This document shows, piece by piece, positions 27,332-37,592 of a stretch of 64,000 nt of DNA; position 1 is the first letter of the stretch; each line of letters opens with the position of its first letter. The DNA is from Vibrio cidicii (lineage in GTDB: Bacteria > Pseudomonadota > Gammaproteobacteria > Enterobacterales > Vibrionaceae), in assembly GCF_009763805.1 (NCBI RefSeq), contig NZ_CP046804.1:682001-746000 (forward strand). The letters are read 5' to 3'. The position numbers were made by a program, and so were the translations under genes. The notes under the pieces are model-generated. The model was not told the DNA's origin and made no database searches. It saw nothing but the letters and a program-made list of their open reading frames with translations.

Positions 27332-28039
27332 TTACCAAGGCAGCGTCTGACCATCGTAGGCATAAAATCCGCCGCTTTGTTCAGGCGTCGCCGTTGCAAT
27401 CAAACCAATCAAATCGTGCGCAACACGGGCGGGGCTGAACAGTTTCTCTGGGGCGACATTGCTGTGAAACGGCGCAGAGAGTTTGGTGTCGGTCGTGCCT
27501 GGATGCAGTGCCAACACCACCCCTTTTCTCAGTGAGCGTTGCCATTCAATCGCTAACGTTTTCAGCAGCATATTGAGCGCCGCTTTCGATGCGCGATAGC
27601 TGTACCAACCGCCGAGTCGGTTATCACTGATACTGCCGACCTTGGCGGAAAGTGTGGCAAACTTGGCCGCCTCACTCTGCTTCAGTTTGGCGGTGAAATG
27701 CTTGGCAAGCAGTAGGCTAGGCAAGGCATTGTGGGTCAGGTTGTAGAGGAAAAAATCCGCATCTAAGGCATTGAGGTTCTTTTCTGGTCCTTTACTTGCT
27801 GTATGCAGTACGCCGACACAGTTGATAAGCCAGTCGACTCGGCTAAATTGCCCACTCAGCGCTTGTACCTGCGCTTCTTGCGTGGCATCGAGTGCATGCC
27901 AAGTCAGCCGCGGGTGCTGCCACGTCGGCGTAGTACTGTGGTATGTCGCATGCACGTTGGCCTCACTAAAACGGTTCAACACTTCTTGCACCATCGCCAA
28001 ACCAATACCGCCGCTGCCACCGATGATCACGATATTCAT
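27332..28039 (-). CDS. SDR-family oxidoreductase (C-factor/CsgA-like)
   Basis: Short-chain dehydrogenase/reductase, 235 residues. It has the nucleotide-binding GGSGGIG at residues 7-13, NCVGVLH for the NNAG region, a Ser-containing strand ([18 protein letters not shown]) and the catalytic YSYRASK at about 146-152, followed by [14 protein letters not shown], a pattern seen in CsgA-like SDRs. The substrate cannot be told. It is followed on the same strand by nothing until the chemoreceptor. It lies 114 bases downstream of the DASH cryptochrome gene, and the two are probably cotranscribed. A broken copy of its 3' end lies at 9579-9765. Confidence 0.88.
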   Translation of the reverse strand: MNIVIIGGSGGIGLAMVQEVLNRFSEANVHATYHSTTPTWQHPRLTWHALDATQEAQVQALSGQFSRVDWLINCVGVLHTASKGPEKNLNALDADFFLYNLTHNALPSLLLAKHFTAKLKQSEAAKFATLSAKVGSISDNRLGGWYSYRASKAALNMLLKTLAIEWQRSLRKGVVLALHPGTTDTKLSAPFHSNVAPEKLFSPARVAHDLIGLIATATPEQSGGFYAYDGQTLPW

Positions 28040-28153
28040 GATGAGCTTTCCTTTTTTTGGGGATGATGGATAAGATGAGACGCGCTGGCGGCGATTGGCC
28101 AGTCAACCATATCGACACTGTCGAGCGCCAAATTTTCGAGAGCATTTCGCTTG

Positions 28154-29422
28154 TCACAAGCCGTTTCCGCACCATTTGGCAACGAACTCGCCCTTTGGAT
28201 CGTAAGTGTGCGCCTGTTTTTCGAGGTTGAATTGCCGCGAGCCGCGTGGGTCGGCTCCGACTCCCGCCGAATATTGCCAGTTGCCCCAGTTGGATCCGAC
28301 ATCGTAATCCACTAACTGGGTTTCAAAATAAGCGGCACCATAGCGCCAATCTAAGCCTAGTTCGTGGACTAGGCAGCTGGCGACTAACTGTCGACCACGG
28401 TTGGACATGTAACCCGTTTGATTCAGTTGCCGTATGCAGGCATTCACAATAGGAAAGGGCGTTTCTCCGTGCTTCCACTGTAAAAAGCGCTGCGCATAGA
28501 AACTGGTGAGCGGTTTTTTCTCGCCAATCCCAGAGAAGCGAAACAGTTTTGCGCCATAGCGCCGCGCGTACCAGTAAAAATACTCACGCCACAGTAACTC
28601 AAAGAAAATCCAGTAGGTGGAATCGTTCGCGCCATGTAGAGCTTCATAACGCTGCAACATGGCATAAATGGTTTTTGGCGAAACCGCGCCGAGCGCGAGC
28701 CAAGGCGAAAACTTAGTGGAATAATCCATGCCGTCTAACCCATTGCGCGTCTCTTTATAGCGACTGGGGAGCATGGAGGAGAAATAGTTTTTGCAATGCG
28801 TCAGCCCTGCTTGCTCACCACCGATAAAGGCGCTGTGATTCGGCTCGGCAACAATGCCCATCAAAGGCAACTGCCAGCCTTGCTCAATGGGTGGCAAAAC
28901 ACGCGGATAACCCATCGGCGCAGAGAGGGAGAGCGTTTCTACTTGCTTACGAAATTGGGTAAAGGTGCTCGGTAGCGCCTCAAGTGCAAACGGCAACTGC
29001 GGCTCACTCAATAAGCTGTGCAGAGCTTGCTGATGGATGTGCACAGACGGAAATTCCTGATGAATGCGCGCGATAGCTTGGCGCTCATCTGAGCCCGCCA
29101 TTGCATCCACATAAATATCCGTAATCTCGACTTGAGTCAGTAGATGGCGCAGCGCTTGATAGGGCAAAAGTGGCGTCACCCAAAGCTTTTGGCCTAGCGT
29201 ACTGAGCGAATGATCTAAGTCAGCCAAGGTTTGGTTGAGAAACCTTTTTTTGGCTTCGCCCCATTGTGTTTGCTGGGCGTAGTGCGCCAAAAATGGCGTA
29301 ATCGAGGGATAACAGTACAAACAGATCAAGCGATCCACTTGCTGCGCGGCTTGCTCAAGTAGCGGGTTATCGTTTACTCGTAAGTCGTTGGTAAACCAGT
29401 AAAGGCCGATTTTTTTACTCAA
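28154..29422 (-). CDS. cryD: Cryptochrome DASH
   Basis: Flavoprotein of the photolyase/cryptochrome superfamily; DASH members repair cyclobutane dimers in single-stranded DNA and bind FAD plus a folate antenna. It starts [17 protein letters not shown], has the FAD-binding [52 protein letters not shown] and the DASH signature [27 protein letters not shown] through [22 protein letters not shown]. At 422 residues it is slightly short at the C-terminus. It is paired with an SDR downstream. Confidence 0.93.
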   Translation of the reverse strand: MSKKIGLYWFTNDLRVNDNPLLEQAAQQVDRLICLYCYPSITPFLAHYAQQTQWGEAKKRFLNQTLADLDHSLSTLGQKLWVTPLLPYQALRHLLTQVEITDIYVDAMAGSDERQAIARIHQEFPSVHIHQQALHSLLSEPQLPFALEALPSTFTQFRKQVETLSLSAPMGYPRVLPPIEQGWQLPLMGIVAEPNHSAFIGGEQAGLTHCKNYFSSMLPSRYKETRNGLDGMDYSTKFSPWLALGAVSPKTIYAMLQRYEALHGANDSTYWIFFELLWREYFYWYARRYGAKLFRFSGIGEKKPLTSFYAQRFLQWKHGETPFPIVNACIRQLNQTGYMSNRGRQLVASCLVHELGLDWRYGAAYFETQLVDYDVGSNWGNWQYSAGVGADPRGSRQFNLEKQAHTYDPKGEFVAKWCGNGL

Positions 29423-29695
29423 GTTTCGCTCTCAATCGCAGATATTATTAGTCATTAGAGGTATATACGCAGCTAAAGGTGAGGCGATCAGTGGAGGCTT
29501 GGATTCTGCCAATCTCGAAAAGATGCAATAAGGCGGATGCATCCTAAAACAATAGAAAATTAGCCGCATTTAACCTATTGAATGATGTCAATTGCATACT
29601 CTTCATCATTCACTATAATTCGTTATTATTATTGTCAATATACAGCGCTAATCTATCGAGTAATTCTATGGGTTGGTTTAGATTAAGGAAGACAC

Positions 29696-30754
29696 ATGTT
29701 GAGTGCGTGGATCGCAAAATGGCTGGCGCTGCGAGTCGATGACGAACGCTATAAAGATTACTCTTTTCTGGTGATTGCCTTGATGATTCTCGGTTTCACC
29801 AACTTATTCTTTCTTCACTACAATATCTTTGTCATACCCAACACGCCAATGCGTAACACTTTGGCGATTGGTATGGTCTCGTGTGTGATCAGTTTGCTGC
29901 TGATGAAAGAGTGTCGAGCGCCAAAAATTGCAGCGTTTATCATGCAGTTAAACATGACCCTTTCGAGCATGTCTATCATTGTTCAGGAAGGGCACCACGA
30001 ATTTTCACTTGCATTCATTTTTATCACCCCAATGGTGTCTATGCTGATTCTGGGCTACAAGTTGGGCGCTTGGTTTAGCAGCATAACTTACCTTATCACT
30101 GCATCCTATATATTAACGACGATGGACTCTTGGCAGCCGGCCTATTTTGAGACGATCAGTTTTATTCATTTCACTACAGTATTTGCCTTTTTGTTTTTTG
30201 TCGGTTTTTTTTACGATCATAGCCGTCGTCAGTTATTGGAGTCCTTGCGCAAATCAAACCAAAAATTGCACGAGTTAGCCACTAAAGACCCTCTGACAGG
30301 GCTGGCAAACCGCCGATGCTTGGATGATTTTTTGCACAACGTACAGCAGACTCGTTGGATTGCGATGATTGATGTGGATGACTTTAAAAAGATTAATGAC
30401 CGATTGGGGCATGATGTCGGAGACTCGGTGTTGTCCAATCTTGCTCGCTGCCTAGAAAAAGTGGTGGAGCCGGGCGATTTGGTTGGCCGTTGGGGAGGTG
30501 AGGAGTTTCTGGTGTCCATCGATGCAAGCCATGAGCAAATTGCCAAAGAGAAGGCGCAGAGATTGCTAGACAGTATTGCCCAATATGATTTTGCGATTGG
30601 ACAACCTGTGACGGTCAGTATCGGTTTGGCACTTCATCAGCCAGAGTACCATCGTAGTGCTCTGCTTCATGCCGATGAAGCGCTCTATCGTGCCAAAGCC
30701 TCAGGCAAAAATCAGTATTGCCTTGCTATGGATAAGTTTGACTATGCCGTGTGA
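29696..30754 (+). CDS. Membrane diguanylate cyclase, copy 2
   Basis: Paralogue of the cyclase at 22301-23359: same length (352 residues), same membrane N-terminus, same linker (KLHELATKDPLTGLANRRCLDDFL) and GGEEF at the same place (about 267-271), with EPGD in place of an inhibitory RxxD site. The similarity to copy 1 begins about 30 bases before the start codon (TTAAGGAAG...CATGTTGAGTG). The 270 bases upstream are AT-rich and hold no gene. Its 3' end overlaps the convergent hydrolase by 13 bases. Confidence 0.9.
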   Translation: MLSAWIAKWLALRVDDERYKDYSFLVIALMILGFTNLFFLHYNIFVIPNTPMRNTLAIGMVSCVISLLLMKECRAPKIAAFIMQLNMTLSSMSIIVQEGHHEFSLAFIFITPMVSMLILGYKLGAWFSSITYLITASYILTTMDSWQPAYFETISFIHFTTVFAFLFFVGFFYDHSRRQLLESLRKSNQKLHELATKDPLTGLANRRCLDDFLHNVQQTRWIAMIDVDDFKKINDRLGHDVGDSVLSNLARCLEKVVEPGDLVGRWGGEEFLVSIDASHEQIAKEKAQRLLDSIAQYDFAIGQPVTVSIGLALHQPEYHRSALLHADEALYRAKASGKNQYCLAMDKFDYAV

Positions 30755-31842
30755 AGAGGGTGTTGTGTCACAGGGTGCATCTTCTTGGTGACATCGCCCA
30801 TCACTTGCGCCGCTCTAAAGGTGGCATCCAGACAGATCGACTGTGCTTGTTCAAGCGATTTAGGAAACTCCACCCAGACAGTTTGAATAGTGTCGTTACT
30901 TTGTAAGTAGTAGCGCTTATTTTTACAGTCGCTGATGTTGGTCCATAAGGTGAAAGAGTTGAAGGTGATGCCAGCCTTTTTCTCCAATTGCTCTTCAAGA
31001 TTGTTAGGATGCAGCGCTTCAAACCCTTGTGGGACTTTACATGGGGAAATCATGGCCGCGACTTGAGCAACACGATCAACCTGAGTTAAATTCTCGTTTT
31101 GCAGCAACCGATAGTAGCTAGCGCGTTCAAATCTTTGTACCGAGGTATGGCCTCCCGGCGTGGTAAAGACTGGGTTTTGATTCGCGCTTTTGGTTTTGTT
31201 CCATTGATAACGCCAGTACGTATCTAGGTTGAGCTGGGTCTGATAATCCGGCTCGTTGGTCATGACCGTATAGTCACGGTGATGATAGATGGTTAGTTTG
31301 CCCTGATGAATTTCCAAAATAGCGGAATCACCGTGTCGGTCAGAAATCGCTGCATGAACCTGTGCGGGGGCGTTGGGATCACCGGGAACGCTGCCGCCGA
31401 AAAAGCAGATCTCCATACCCGGTTCTGGGAACGAGAAATAGCTCACCGCTTCTCGAACAGACGCGAAACAATCCAGCATAAATTGCCCCCAGCGTAGAAC
31501 ACTCAAGCCTTTTTGCTCGTCGCTAAGTGACCCTTGGTGAAAGGTGCAGTTGGTGTCGTATAACACGTTGGCGACAAAACCTTTTTCATTCATGCCATCG
31601 CAAAAACCAAAGCCATCTTCGTCATCGCCTAGTAAGGTGGCTATGCTCGCATATTTTGCCTGCCACTTAAGCACTTGCTTTTTTGTTATCCCTTCTTTTT
31701 TTCTTTCCGCTTTACTCATGCCGACTGCGCAGTCGCCCGCTGGGGTAAGCATTAGTGTGGCATCAAGGTGAAACTCCCAATCCATGTTGCGAGCCACAGC
31801 GACTTGTTTGTTATCCATATTGTTGAGAATGCGTGTACACAT
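30742..31842 (-). CDS. Choloylglycine hydrolase / penicillin V acylase family protein
   Basis: Ntn-hydrolase that cleaves linear amides; family members act on bile salts, penicillin V or acyl-homoserine lactones. It begins MCTRILNN, so Cys2 becomes the N-terminal nucleophile after Met removal. RNMDWEF provides the conserved Arg and Asp region, and the family stretch DGMNEKGFVANVLYD follows. At 366 residues there is no signal peptide, so it appears to be cytoplasmic. The substrate cannot be read from the sequence. It is convergent with the cyclase upstream. A truncated relative lies at 23360-23512. Confidence 0.87.
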   Translation of the reverse strand: MCTRILNNMDNKQVAVARNMDWEFHLDATLMLTPAGDCAVGMSKAERKKEGITKKQVLKWQAKYASIATLLGDDEDGFGFCDGMNEKGFVANVLYDTNCTFHQGSLSDEQKGLSVLRWGQFMLDCFASVREAVSYFSFPEPGMEICFFGGSVPGDPNAPAQVHAAISDRHGDSAILEIHQGKLTIYHHRDYTVMTNEPDYQTQLNLDTYWRYQWNKTKSANQNPVFTTPGGHTSVQRFERASYYRLLQNENLTQVDRVAQVAAMISPCKVPQGFEALHPNNLEEQLEKKAGITFNSFTLWTNISDCKNKRYYLQSNDTIQTVWVEFPKSLEQAQSICLDATFRAAQVMGDVTKKMHPVTQHPLHTA

Positions 31843-32091
31843 TGTATTTTTCTTTCCTTCTGGTTGTCTTCCCGACGGTCTAGGCGAACCAGCTCAACAA
31901 CGATTGACGACCTTGTTGAGCCTAACTGAAGATTAGCTTTAGCAGATTATGACGAGCTTGGGCGGAGTGCGATATTTAAAATGAGAGTTGTGCTTACTTT
32001 TTGGTGTGAAATTCTACTGTCATATTAAGTGGTTAACTTGTGCGGCGAGTTTATCGAGGCGGTTGATAAGCCCCAAATAATGTGAAGTGCC

Positions 32092-32379
32092 ATGCGTAAG
32101 AAATTCAATCCATCCGATTCCACCATTATCAAGCTTTTGCAACAGCGTGGTTTGATCAAAAGTGAAGCCGTTGCAAAACTCAAGCAGGATGTCTATCGCT
32201 TACATCCTGAGGAAGTGACGAAAGTGAAGAATTATGCCGAGCATTTTGGCATCCATGCGAAGGAAAAACTCATCGATGAAATTCTGGATCTGCGCCGCGA
32301 AGCGTTAATTCATCGCCTGTCGCGTGAGAGCGAAGTGATTCCATCTCAGCCACAAAGATCGTTGTCAGCGGTAGACTGA
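32092..32379 (+). CDS. Small uncharacterised basic protein
   Basis: A 95-residue protein, mostly helical and charged (IIKLLQQRGLIKSEAVAKLKQDVYRL, then KEKLIDEILDLRREALIHRL). It has no signal peptide, membrane segment or Cys. It could be a small DNA- or protein-binding factor, but I recognise no family. The ribosome binding site is weak (GTGAAG). About 250 bases upstream separate it from the divergent hydrolase and contain nothing I can name. Confidence 0.5.
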   Translation: MRKKFNPSDSTIIKLLQQRGLIKSEAVAKLKQDVYRLHPEEVTKVKNYAEHFGIHAKEKLIDEILDLRREALIHRLSRESEVIPSQPQRSLSAVD

Positions 32380-32407
32380 GTCTCGCAGGATCTAAACGAT
32401 AGAGAGG

Positions 32408-33394
32408 TTACTCTTCGTCATGATTTGGCGTAACGACGGGAAGCTGAAAAGAGAAGGTCGCACCGCCCGTGGGTGTCAGTTCGACATCGCGTACGAACTC
32501 CAGCAAAAACGCATTCTGATCGATCTCCAGTTGTTTACGTGCTGCGATCGCAAAAAGGGCATCTAAGGCAGCGCTATAGGCGACATCAGAGACAAGATAA
32601 ACTTCAGCGCAAAGGTAGTATCCTTCAGGCAAGGTGAAGTCGTGCTGGCTCTGCTGGGCTTGCCAATCGCCGATAAAGGTTTCAATCAGCTGCCAAGGGT
32701 TGTCTAACTGCGCGATGGGTGTTGCGCTGAGCAAGCGTCGCGATTTCTCTCCATAGATACCTATGACGTTATCCCAGTCAGGGTTAGCAAGTGTGAGCTT
32801 TTTCATCCCGCGCGCAGGATACCAGACCAATTCGGTTGGCATCGCTTGTACCAGCTCTGTTTCGAGCGAATGTTGCGGGCTAGGGTGGGCGAGTTTGGCG
32901 ATGAGCTCTGCTGTTTCATGCGGAGTGGCGTGATCTGCCATTTGGCGGATGGTTTTGGCGCTGATAGCGAGCTCTCTTTTTAAGGCTTTGGCCAGCGCTT
33001 GCGAAGAAGAAAAACCACACTCATGGGCAACCTCTGTCACACTGTGCTGCTCTTGGCTCAGCAGCAGGTTCACGGCATGTTGCAGCCGTAGCCGCGCAAG
33101 ATATTGGCCCGGAGTCTCGTGAAAAAGCTCGGTAAATTGGCGATGAAAATGCGACGGGGAAATCGCGCTGGCGGTGGCTATTTCTTGCCAAGAGCGGGGT
33201 TGCTGCCAATCTTGATGCATCAGCGTTAGAGCATCGGCAAAGCGTTTTTGCCAGTGTTCTGGTAATGGCTGGAGTAGGGCAATTTCTGGCACAAGGTTGA
33301 ACGGCGATTGGCGTGATGCAGACATCGATAGGGGCTCCAATTTGGCAACCGACTTACTATCGTCCGTTAACTTGATAAGGTCAACACAATACAA
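32408..33394 (-). CDS. AraC-family regulator with GyrI-like ligand domain
   Basis: Transcription factor with the helix-turn-helix domain first (RSWQEIATASAISPSHFHRQFTELFHETPGQYLARLRLQHAV, VTEVAHECGFSSSQALAKALKREL) and a GyrI-like small-molecule-binding domain second (ELVWYPARGMKK, EGYYLCAEVYL, FLLEFVRDVELTPTGGATFSFQLPV). The TTG at 33394 has a very good AAGGAGG six bases before it and gives 328 residues; the ATG at 33325 is an alternative. Such regulators often control efflux pumps, and the RND operon lies just beyond, in the same orientation upstream. Confidence 0.85.
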   Translation of the reverse strand: MYCVDLIKLTDDSKSVAKLEPLSMSASRQSPFNLVPEIALLQPLPEHWQKRFADALTLMHQDWQQPRSWQEIATASAISPSHFHRQFTELFHETPGQYLARLRLQHAVNLLLSQEQHSVTEVAHECGFSSSQALAKALKRELAISAKTIRQMADHATPHETAELIAKLAHPSPQHSLETELVQAMPTELVWYPARGMKKLTLANPDWDNVIGIYGEKSRRLLSATPIAQLDNPWQLIETFIGDWQAQQSQHDFTLPEGYYLCAEVYLVSDVAYSAALDALFAIAARKQLEIDQNAFLLEFVRDVELTPTGGATFSFQLPVVTPNHDEE

Positions 33395-33435
33395 AAGTAG
33401 CCTCCTTGCTGCGGCTCGCTATTCACGTGCCTAGG

Positions 33436-34447
33436 TTATTGAGCTTGAGCAACCTGGCTAAGCCAAGTGTCAAGAGTGTCGAAAAATTCTCGGGCATACG
33501 CCTCGTCGCCATACCAACTGAGCTTGATGAGAAACCAAAGGTCTGGGGTCTGGGTATTGAATGTGGGATGCTTAAGTAAACTGTGTGTTGCGTTAGCAAT
33601 TCGCTTGATGGTCAGGCTGCTTTTCCCTTCAAATAGTTTGCTTAGTCGCCGATGAGTGTGGTTGATATCCACATTGAGGTCCTGCTCTCCCAGTAAGATG
33701 AGCCCGGGTTTTGTCAGATTATGGTAATCATTGCTCGCATCCGCAAAGGCGTTCAGTTTGGCAAAGTGAAAGCGTTTCTTTACTCATCAAGTCCGGCTGG
33801 TTGGCGTACTGCGTTTTATAATCGGCGTAGGTGGGATTGGCTTGCCAAAAAGCAATCTCTTGCAAATGGTGCTGATAGGCCTTGGCGATGTCACTTTCGT
33901 TGGCCCCGTTTGCTTCTAAGCGTGTTTTCGTCAAGTACCAGCTTTGCTGCATCCAATTGATGGCAAAGCCGACGCCGATGAAAAAATCCACCTCATCATT
34001 GCTTTTTGCAACGGCCGGTACCACCCATCCTGCTTGGCTAAAGCCCATCAAGCCAAGGCTTTTGGTTTGGTGACGGAAATGGTTTTTGACAAACGCGATG
34101 GCGTCGTGAACTTCTTGTTGGCGATCCTGCATTGACTGGTTAAGCCAATTGCCCGTCGAGTCGCCAACGCCCGGTTTATCCCAGCTAAAAACCGCATAGC
34201 CATTGTCAATCAGTCGCTGCCAAATTGGCTCATAATAGCCATAGGCGTCATAGCTGAGCGCTCCATCACCATGCACAAAAAGAATCACCCCTTTGCTGTC
34301 GGTTGGCTTTTCGGCCGATAAATAGTAGCCAGCGAGGATATTGTCGCCACTTTGAAAGCGAATTCTCTGCTCTTTGGCGTGTAAAGGAAAACTCACGCTC
34401 AAACAGAGCAGCAAGGTACTAAGCAGAATTTTGGTCAGGACTTTCAT
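33436..34447 (-). CDS. Secreted alpha/beta hydrolase, one frame break
   Basis: A hydrolase with signal peptide (LLSTLLLCLSVSFPLHA), oxyanion strand VILFVHGDGALSYDAYGYY, PGVGDSTGNW and nucleophile elbow GFSQAG. At 33774-33778 one extra base (GTTTC on the plus strand; GAAAC in the gene) breaks the frame. Removing it gives MSKERFHFAKLNAFADASNDYHNLTKPGLILLGEQD, then the acid and His region, ANATHSLLKHP, to the stop at 33436. The repaired length is about 336 residues, normal for this family. The start is the ATG at 34447 with GGAGAA upstream. It lies 19 bases after the RND pump gene and is probably in that operon. Confidence 0.82.
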
Positions 34448-34466
34448 GGTCAATTCTCCATATCAC

Positions 34467-37400
34467 TTAAATAGCGCCATTCTTTGCGCTTTCACCTGAG
34501 TTTAAGTTTGGTTCTAAACGCGTAGTCTCAAGCGTCGTTTCTTTCGGCTTAGAGTGAGTTAACGCGAGTAAAAGTGGGACTAACAATAGGGTGACTGCGG
34601 TGGCAAACAGTTCACCAAAGACCAACGACACGGCAGCAGGTTTGAGATATTGCGCTTGTTCGGCACTTTCGCTTAACAGTGGCAATAAGCCGCATACCGT
34701 GGTTAAGGTGGTGAGAAAAATCGCCCGAAACCGGCGAGCTCCTGCATTGATTAACGCCTGTGTCAGCGTGGCGCCCGCTCGATACTCGCGGTTGAAATAG
34801 GTGATCAAAACCAACGAGTCGTTGATGACAATGCCGCTCATCGCCATCATGCCGAACAGCGACAGCAGGCTGATTGGCAAGTCCAGCAAATAATGTCCAA
34901 AGATAGCACCAGCAAAGCCAAATGGGATCACCGCCATAATTAATAGCGGTTGCCAGTATGATTGCAGCGGTAGCGCCAATAGAACATAGATCAGCAGCAA
35001 CGTCAGCAGCATTGCCGAGCGGAATCCGTCAGAAACTTCGCCTATCTCTTCAAGTTCACCGCCTGCGCGGATCGTGACTTGCGGATACTGCTGATTGAGC
35101 GCAGCAATTGAATCTTGCAGTTGCATCAGCGTTTGTTCGGGAGCTTGAATGGCTCTGTTTTGCTGCCAAAACAGATTGACCACAGGGTCGCGATCGCGTC
35201 GATAGAGGATTTGCGGCGGCTGTTGGTAATGAAAATCGGCAATATCAGCGAGTAAAACACTTTGACCTTGAGCGAGTGGCAAGCGAGTTTGCTCAAGCTG
35301 CGCTATGGTTTTGCGCTCGTCGGATGGATAGCGTAGCAGCACTTGCGTTTCTTGGCCTTGTTCCAGCAAACGGTGGATTTCTCGCTCGCCAAACGCGTCT
35401 CCCGCTAGGCGCGCCAGCTGTTCCTGCGTTACACCTAACTGTTGGCCATATGCGTTAAGCAGCAAACGCACTTGCGGTTGCCCGTCTTGTCCGTCGTCAT
35501 ACACGTCATTGACGCCGGGTAAACTTCGCAGCGTTTTCGCCAACTGGCGAGCGACTTGCTTGGCGAGCTCTCGCTCAGTGGCAGAGATGGAGAGAAAAAT
35601 CTCCCCAGCGGGCGTTTCTGCGCTGCTGAATTGCTGAGAATAAGCACCTTCAATGGAGCCGGTAGCTTGGCGCCAAAGCTCGGTCAGCGATGATGCGGGT
35701 AAGGTGCCAAGCGCCTCACTGCTCAGTTGCGCCGTCACTTCTATTTCGCCATGGCCGTCCGACCAAGCCAGTAAATTGACGACTGGCCGCGTGGTTAAGC
35801 TTCCTTTTGCTAACAGGTGCTCTTCAACCTGAGTTATGGCTTGTTCGAGTTGTATCAGCGCCTGCTTTTGAAGTGGCAAGGGCGCGCCTTGTTGCAACAC
35901 CACCTTGGCGGTGATGTATCGGCCAGGAATATCGGGAAAAACAGCGCTGCGAATGGCGCCGTTTGCCCACATCCCATACGCCAGCACCACTGCGGAGATA
36001 AAGCCAAACAAGGCGGCAAGTTTGTGGCGCAGCACGGCCTTGAGCAGCGGTAAATAGACGCGAGCAATAAACCAGTTCAGCCTTTGTTGCACCGCCCTTT
36101 GCAGCTTAGCGAATCGTCCTTGGCTCTTTTTTGTCGCTGACAACTGCGCCAGATGCGATGGCAAAATAAACTTGCTTTCCAGCAGGGAGAAGAACAGAGC
36201 AAAGATCACCACGGCCGAAAAGCCAGCGAGGAGGCGAGCCAAGTCATTGTTGATCCACAACATCGGCGAAAACGCAGCCATGGTGGTGAGCACGCCAAAT
36301 ACCGTTGCCACCGAGACCGAGTGCACGCCCTGCCAAGCGGCTTTACGAGCGTTTAGTTGTTTGCTGCGTTTGTCATAAATCGCTTCACCGACCACCACCG
36401 CGTCATCGACCAGAATACCCAACACCAGAATAAAGCCAAATAGAGTAATGTCATTGAGGCTGTAATCGGCAATGTGCATCGCCGCCAAGGTACCTGCAAG
36501 TGCGACGGGAATGCCTGCCGCGACCCAAAAGGCTAGTCTTAAGTCAAGAAAGAGGCCAAGCACGACGATGACAATCAATAATCCCTGCCAAGCACTGTTG
36601 CCTAAGCGCTGCAGTTGATCTTCAATGTAGGGCGCCATGTCGGCGATGGTGCTGAGCTGGATGTCGGCGGGCAGCGATTTTCGCTGCGCAGCTAAGGTCT
36701 CTGCTATCGCCGCGCTGACGTCCAGCAGGTTGTCTGTTTGACTGGTGCTGACTAGCAGGGCAATCGCATTTTCACCATTGTTGCGCACAATGGCACCGCT
36801 TGCTTCATAGCCACGGTTTAACTTGGCGATGTCACCGAGAGTGACACGTCCTTCGGTCTGAGAAACGATGGTTAGGCGGCTGAGTTTTTGCAAATCATCG
36901 GCGATCCAGTCTCCTCGAAGCAGCACCCTGCCACGTTCGCTCACCAGCTCACCGCTGCGAGTCTGTAGAGACATCCGCTCTATGGTTGTCGCCAGATCTT
37001 CCAAGCTAAGTCCCAGTGCGTGCAATCGGGCCGGATCGGGCTCAATCACCAACTGAGGTTTACGCCGTCCCCAATTGGCGACGCTGGAAATATCGGGATG
37101 CCTTTTTAGTGCTTGTTCAACCTGACGAGCGATGGGTTGCAGCGCATCATCGCTGCGAGGGCCGGAGATGACGACAAAAGCGGCCAAATTGGTGAACTCA
37201 TTGCGCGTGACTTGCGGCTTTTCCGCCAGTGTCGGTAAGGTGCTGATGGCGTTGACACGATTACGCACGTCATCGAGCAGTTGGTTAAGGTCTGCACTGC
37301 TGGTTTTACGTACGATGATATTGGCCATTCCAGCAACGGATTGACTGGTGACTTGCTTGATGCCAGCAATGCCGCTGATGGCTTCTTCAATACGCTGCGT

Positions 37401-37592
37401 GACACTGTCGTCAATCTGCTGCGCACTGCCGCCGGGATAGCTCACCGAAATGGCGATTGAAGATGGCGCGATTTGGGGGAAAGACTCGACACGCAACTGA
37501 CCATAAGCCAACAAGCCACTGATTAGAATGGCGAACATCAGCAAGTTTGCCCCAACCGGGTGGTGAATAAACCACTTTGTTAGCCAGTTCAT
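34467..37592 (-). CDS. RND efflux transporter, inner-membrane pump
   Basis: Proton-driven inner-membrane pump of the AcrB/MdtB type, 1041 residues and complete. TM1 (HHPVGANLLMFAILISGLLAYGQL), the porter domains (VSYPGGSAQQIDDSVTQRIEEAISGIAGI), TM4 with the proton-relay Asp pair (GILVDDAVVVGEAI) and the C-terminal half with SGIVINDSLVLITYFN are all visible. It overlaps the fusion protein gene by four bases (ATGA). Sequence style (FPQIAPSSIAISVSYPGGS) is closer to the VexF/MexW-like branch than to AcrB, but the substrate cannot be predicted. No outer-membrane partner is encoded here, so it may use TolC. Confidence 0.93.
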   Translation of the reverse strand: MNWLTKWFIHHPVGANLLMFAILISGLLAYGQLRVESFPQIAPSSIAISVSYPGGSAQQIDDSVTQRIEEAISGIAGIKQVTSQSVAGMANIIVRKTSSADLNQLLDDVRNRVNAISTLPTLAEKPQVTRNEFTNLAAFVVISGPRSDDALQPIARQVEQALKRHPDISSVANWGRRKPQLVIEPDPARLHALGLSLEDLATTIERMSLQTRSGELVSERGRVLLRGDWIADDLQKLSRLTIVSQTEGRVTLGDIAKLNRGYEASGAIVRNNGENAIALLVSTSQTDNLLDVSAAIAETLAAQRKSLPADIQLSTIADMAPYIEDQLQRLGNSAWQGLLIVIVVLGLFLDLRLAFWVAAGIPVALAGTLAAMHIADYSLNDITLFGFILVLGILVDDAVVVGEAIYDKRSKQLNARKAAWQGVHSVSVATVFGVLTTMAAFSPMLWINNDLARLLAGFSAVVIFALFFSLLESKFILPSHLAQLSATKKSQGRFAKLQRAVQQRLNWFIARVYLPLLKAVLRHKLAALFGFISAVVLAYGMWANGAIRSAVFPDIPGRYITAKVVLQQGAPLPLQKQALIQLEQAITQVEEHLLAKGSLTTRPVVNLLAWSDGHGEIEVTAQLSSEALGTLPASSLTELWRQATGSIEGAYSQQFSSAETPAGEIFLSISATERELAKQVARQLAKTLRSLPGVNDVYDDGQDGQPQVRLLLNAYGQQLGVTQEQLARLAGDAFGEREIHRLLEQGQETQVLLRYPSDERKTIAQLEQTRLPLAQGQSVLLADIADFHYQQPPQILYRRDRDPVVNLFWQQNRAIQAPEQTLMQLQDSIAALNQQYPQVTIRAGGELEEIGEVSDGFRSAMLLTLLLIYVLLALPLQSYWQPLLIMAVIPFGFAGAIFGHYLLDLPISLLSLFGMMAMSGIVINDSLVLITYFNREYRAGATLTQALINAGARRFRAIFLTTLTTVCGLLPLLSESAEQAQYLKPAAVSLVFGELFATAVTLLLVPLLLALTHSKPKETTLETTRLEPNLNSGESAKNGAI

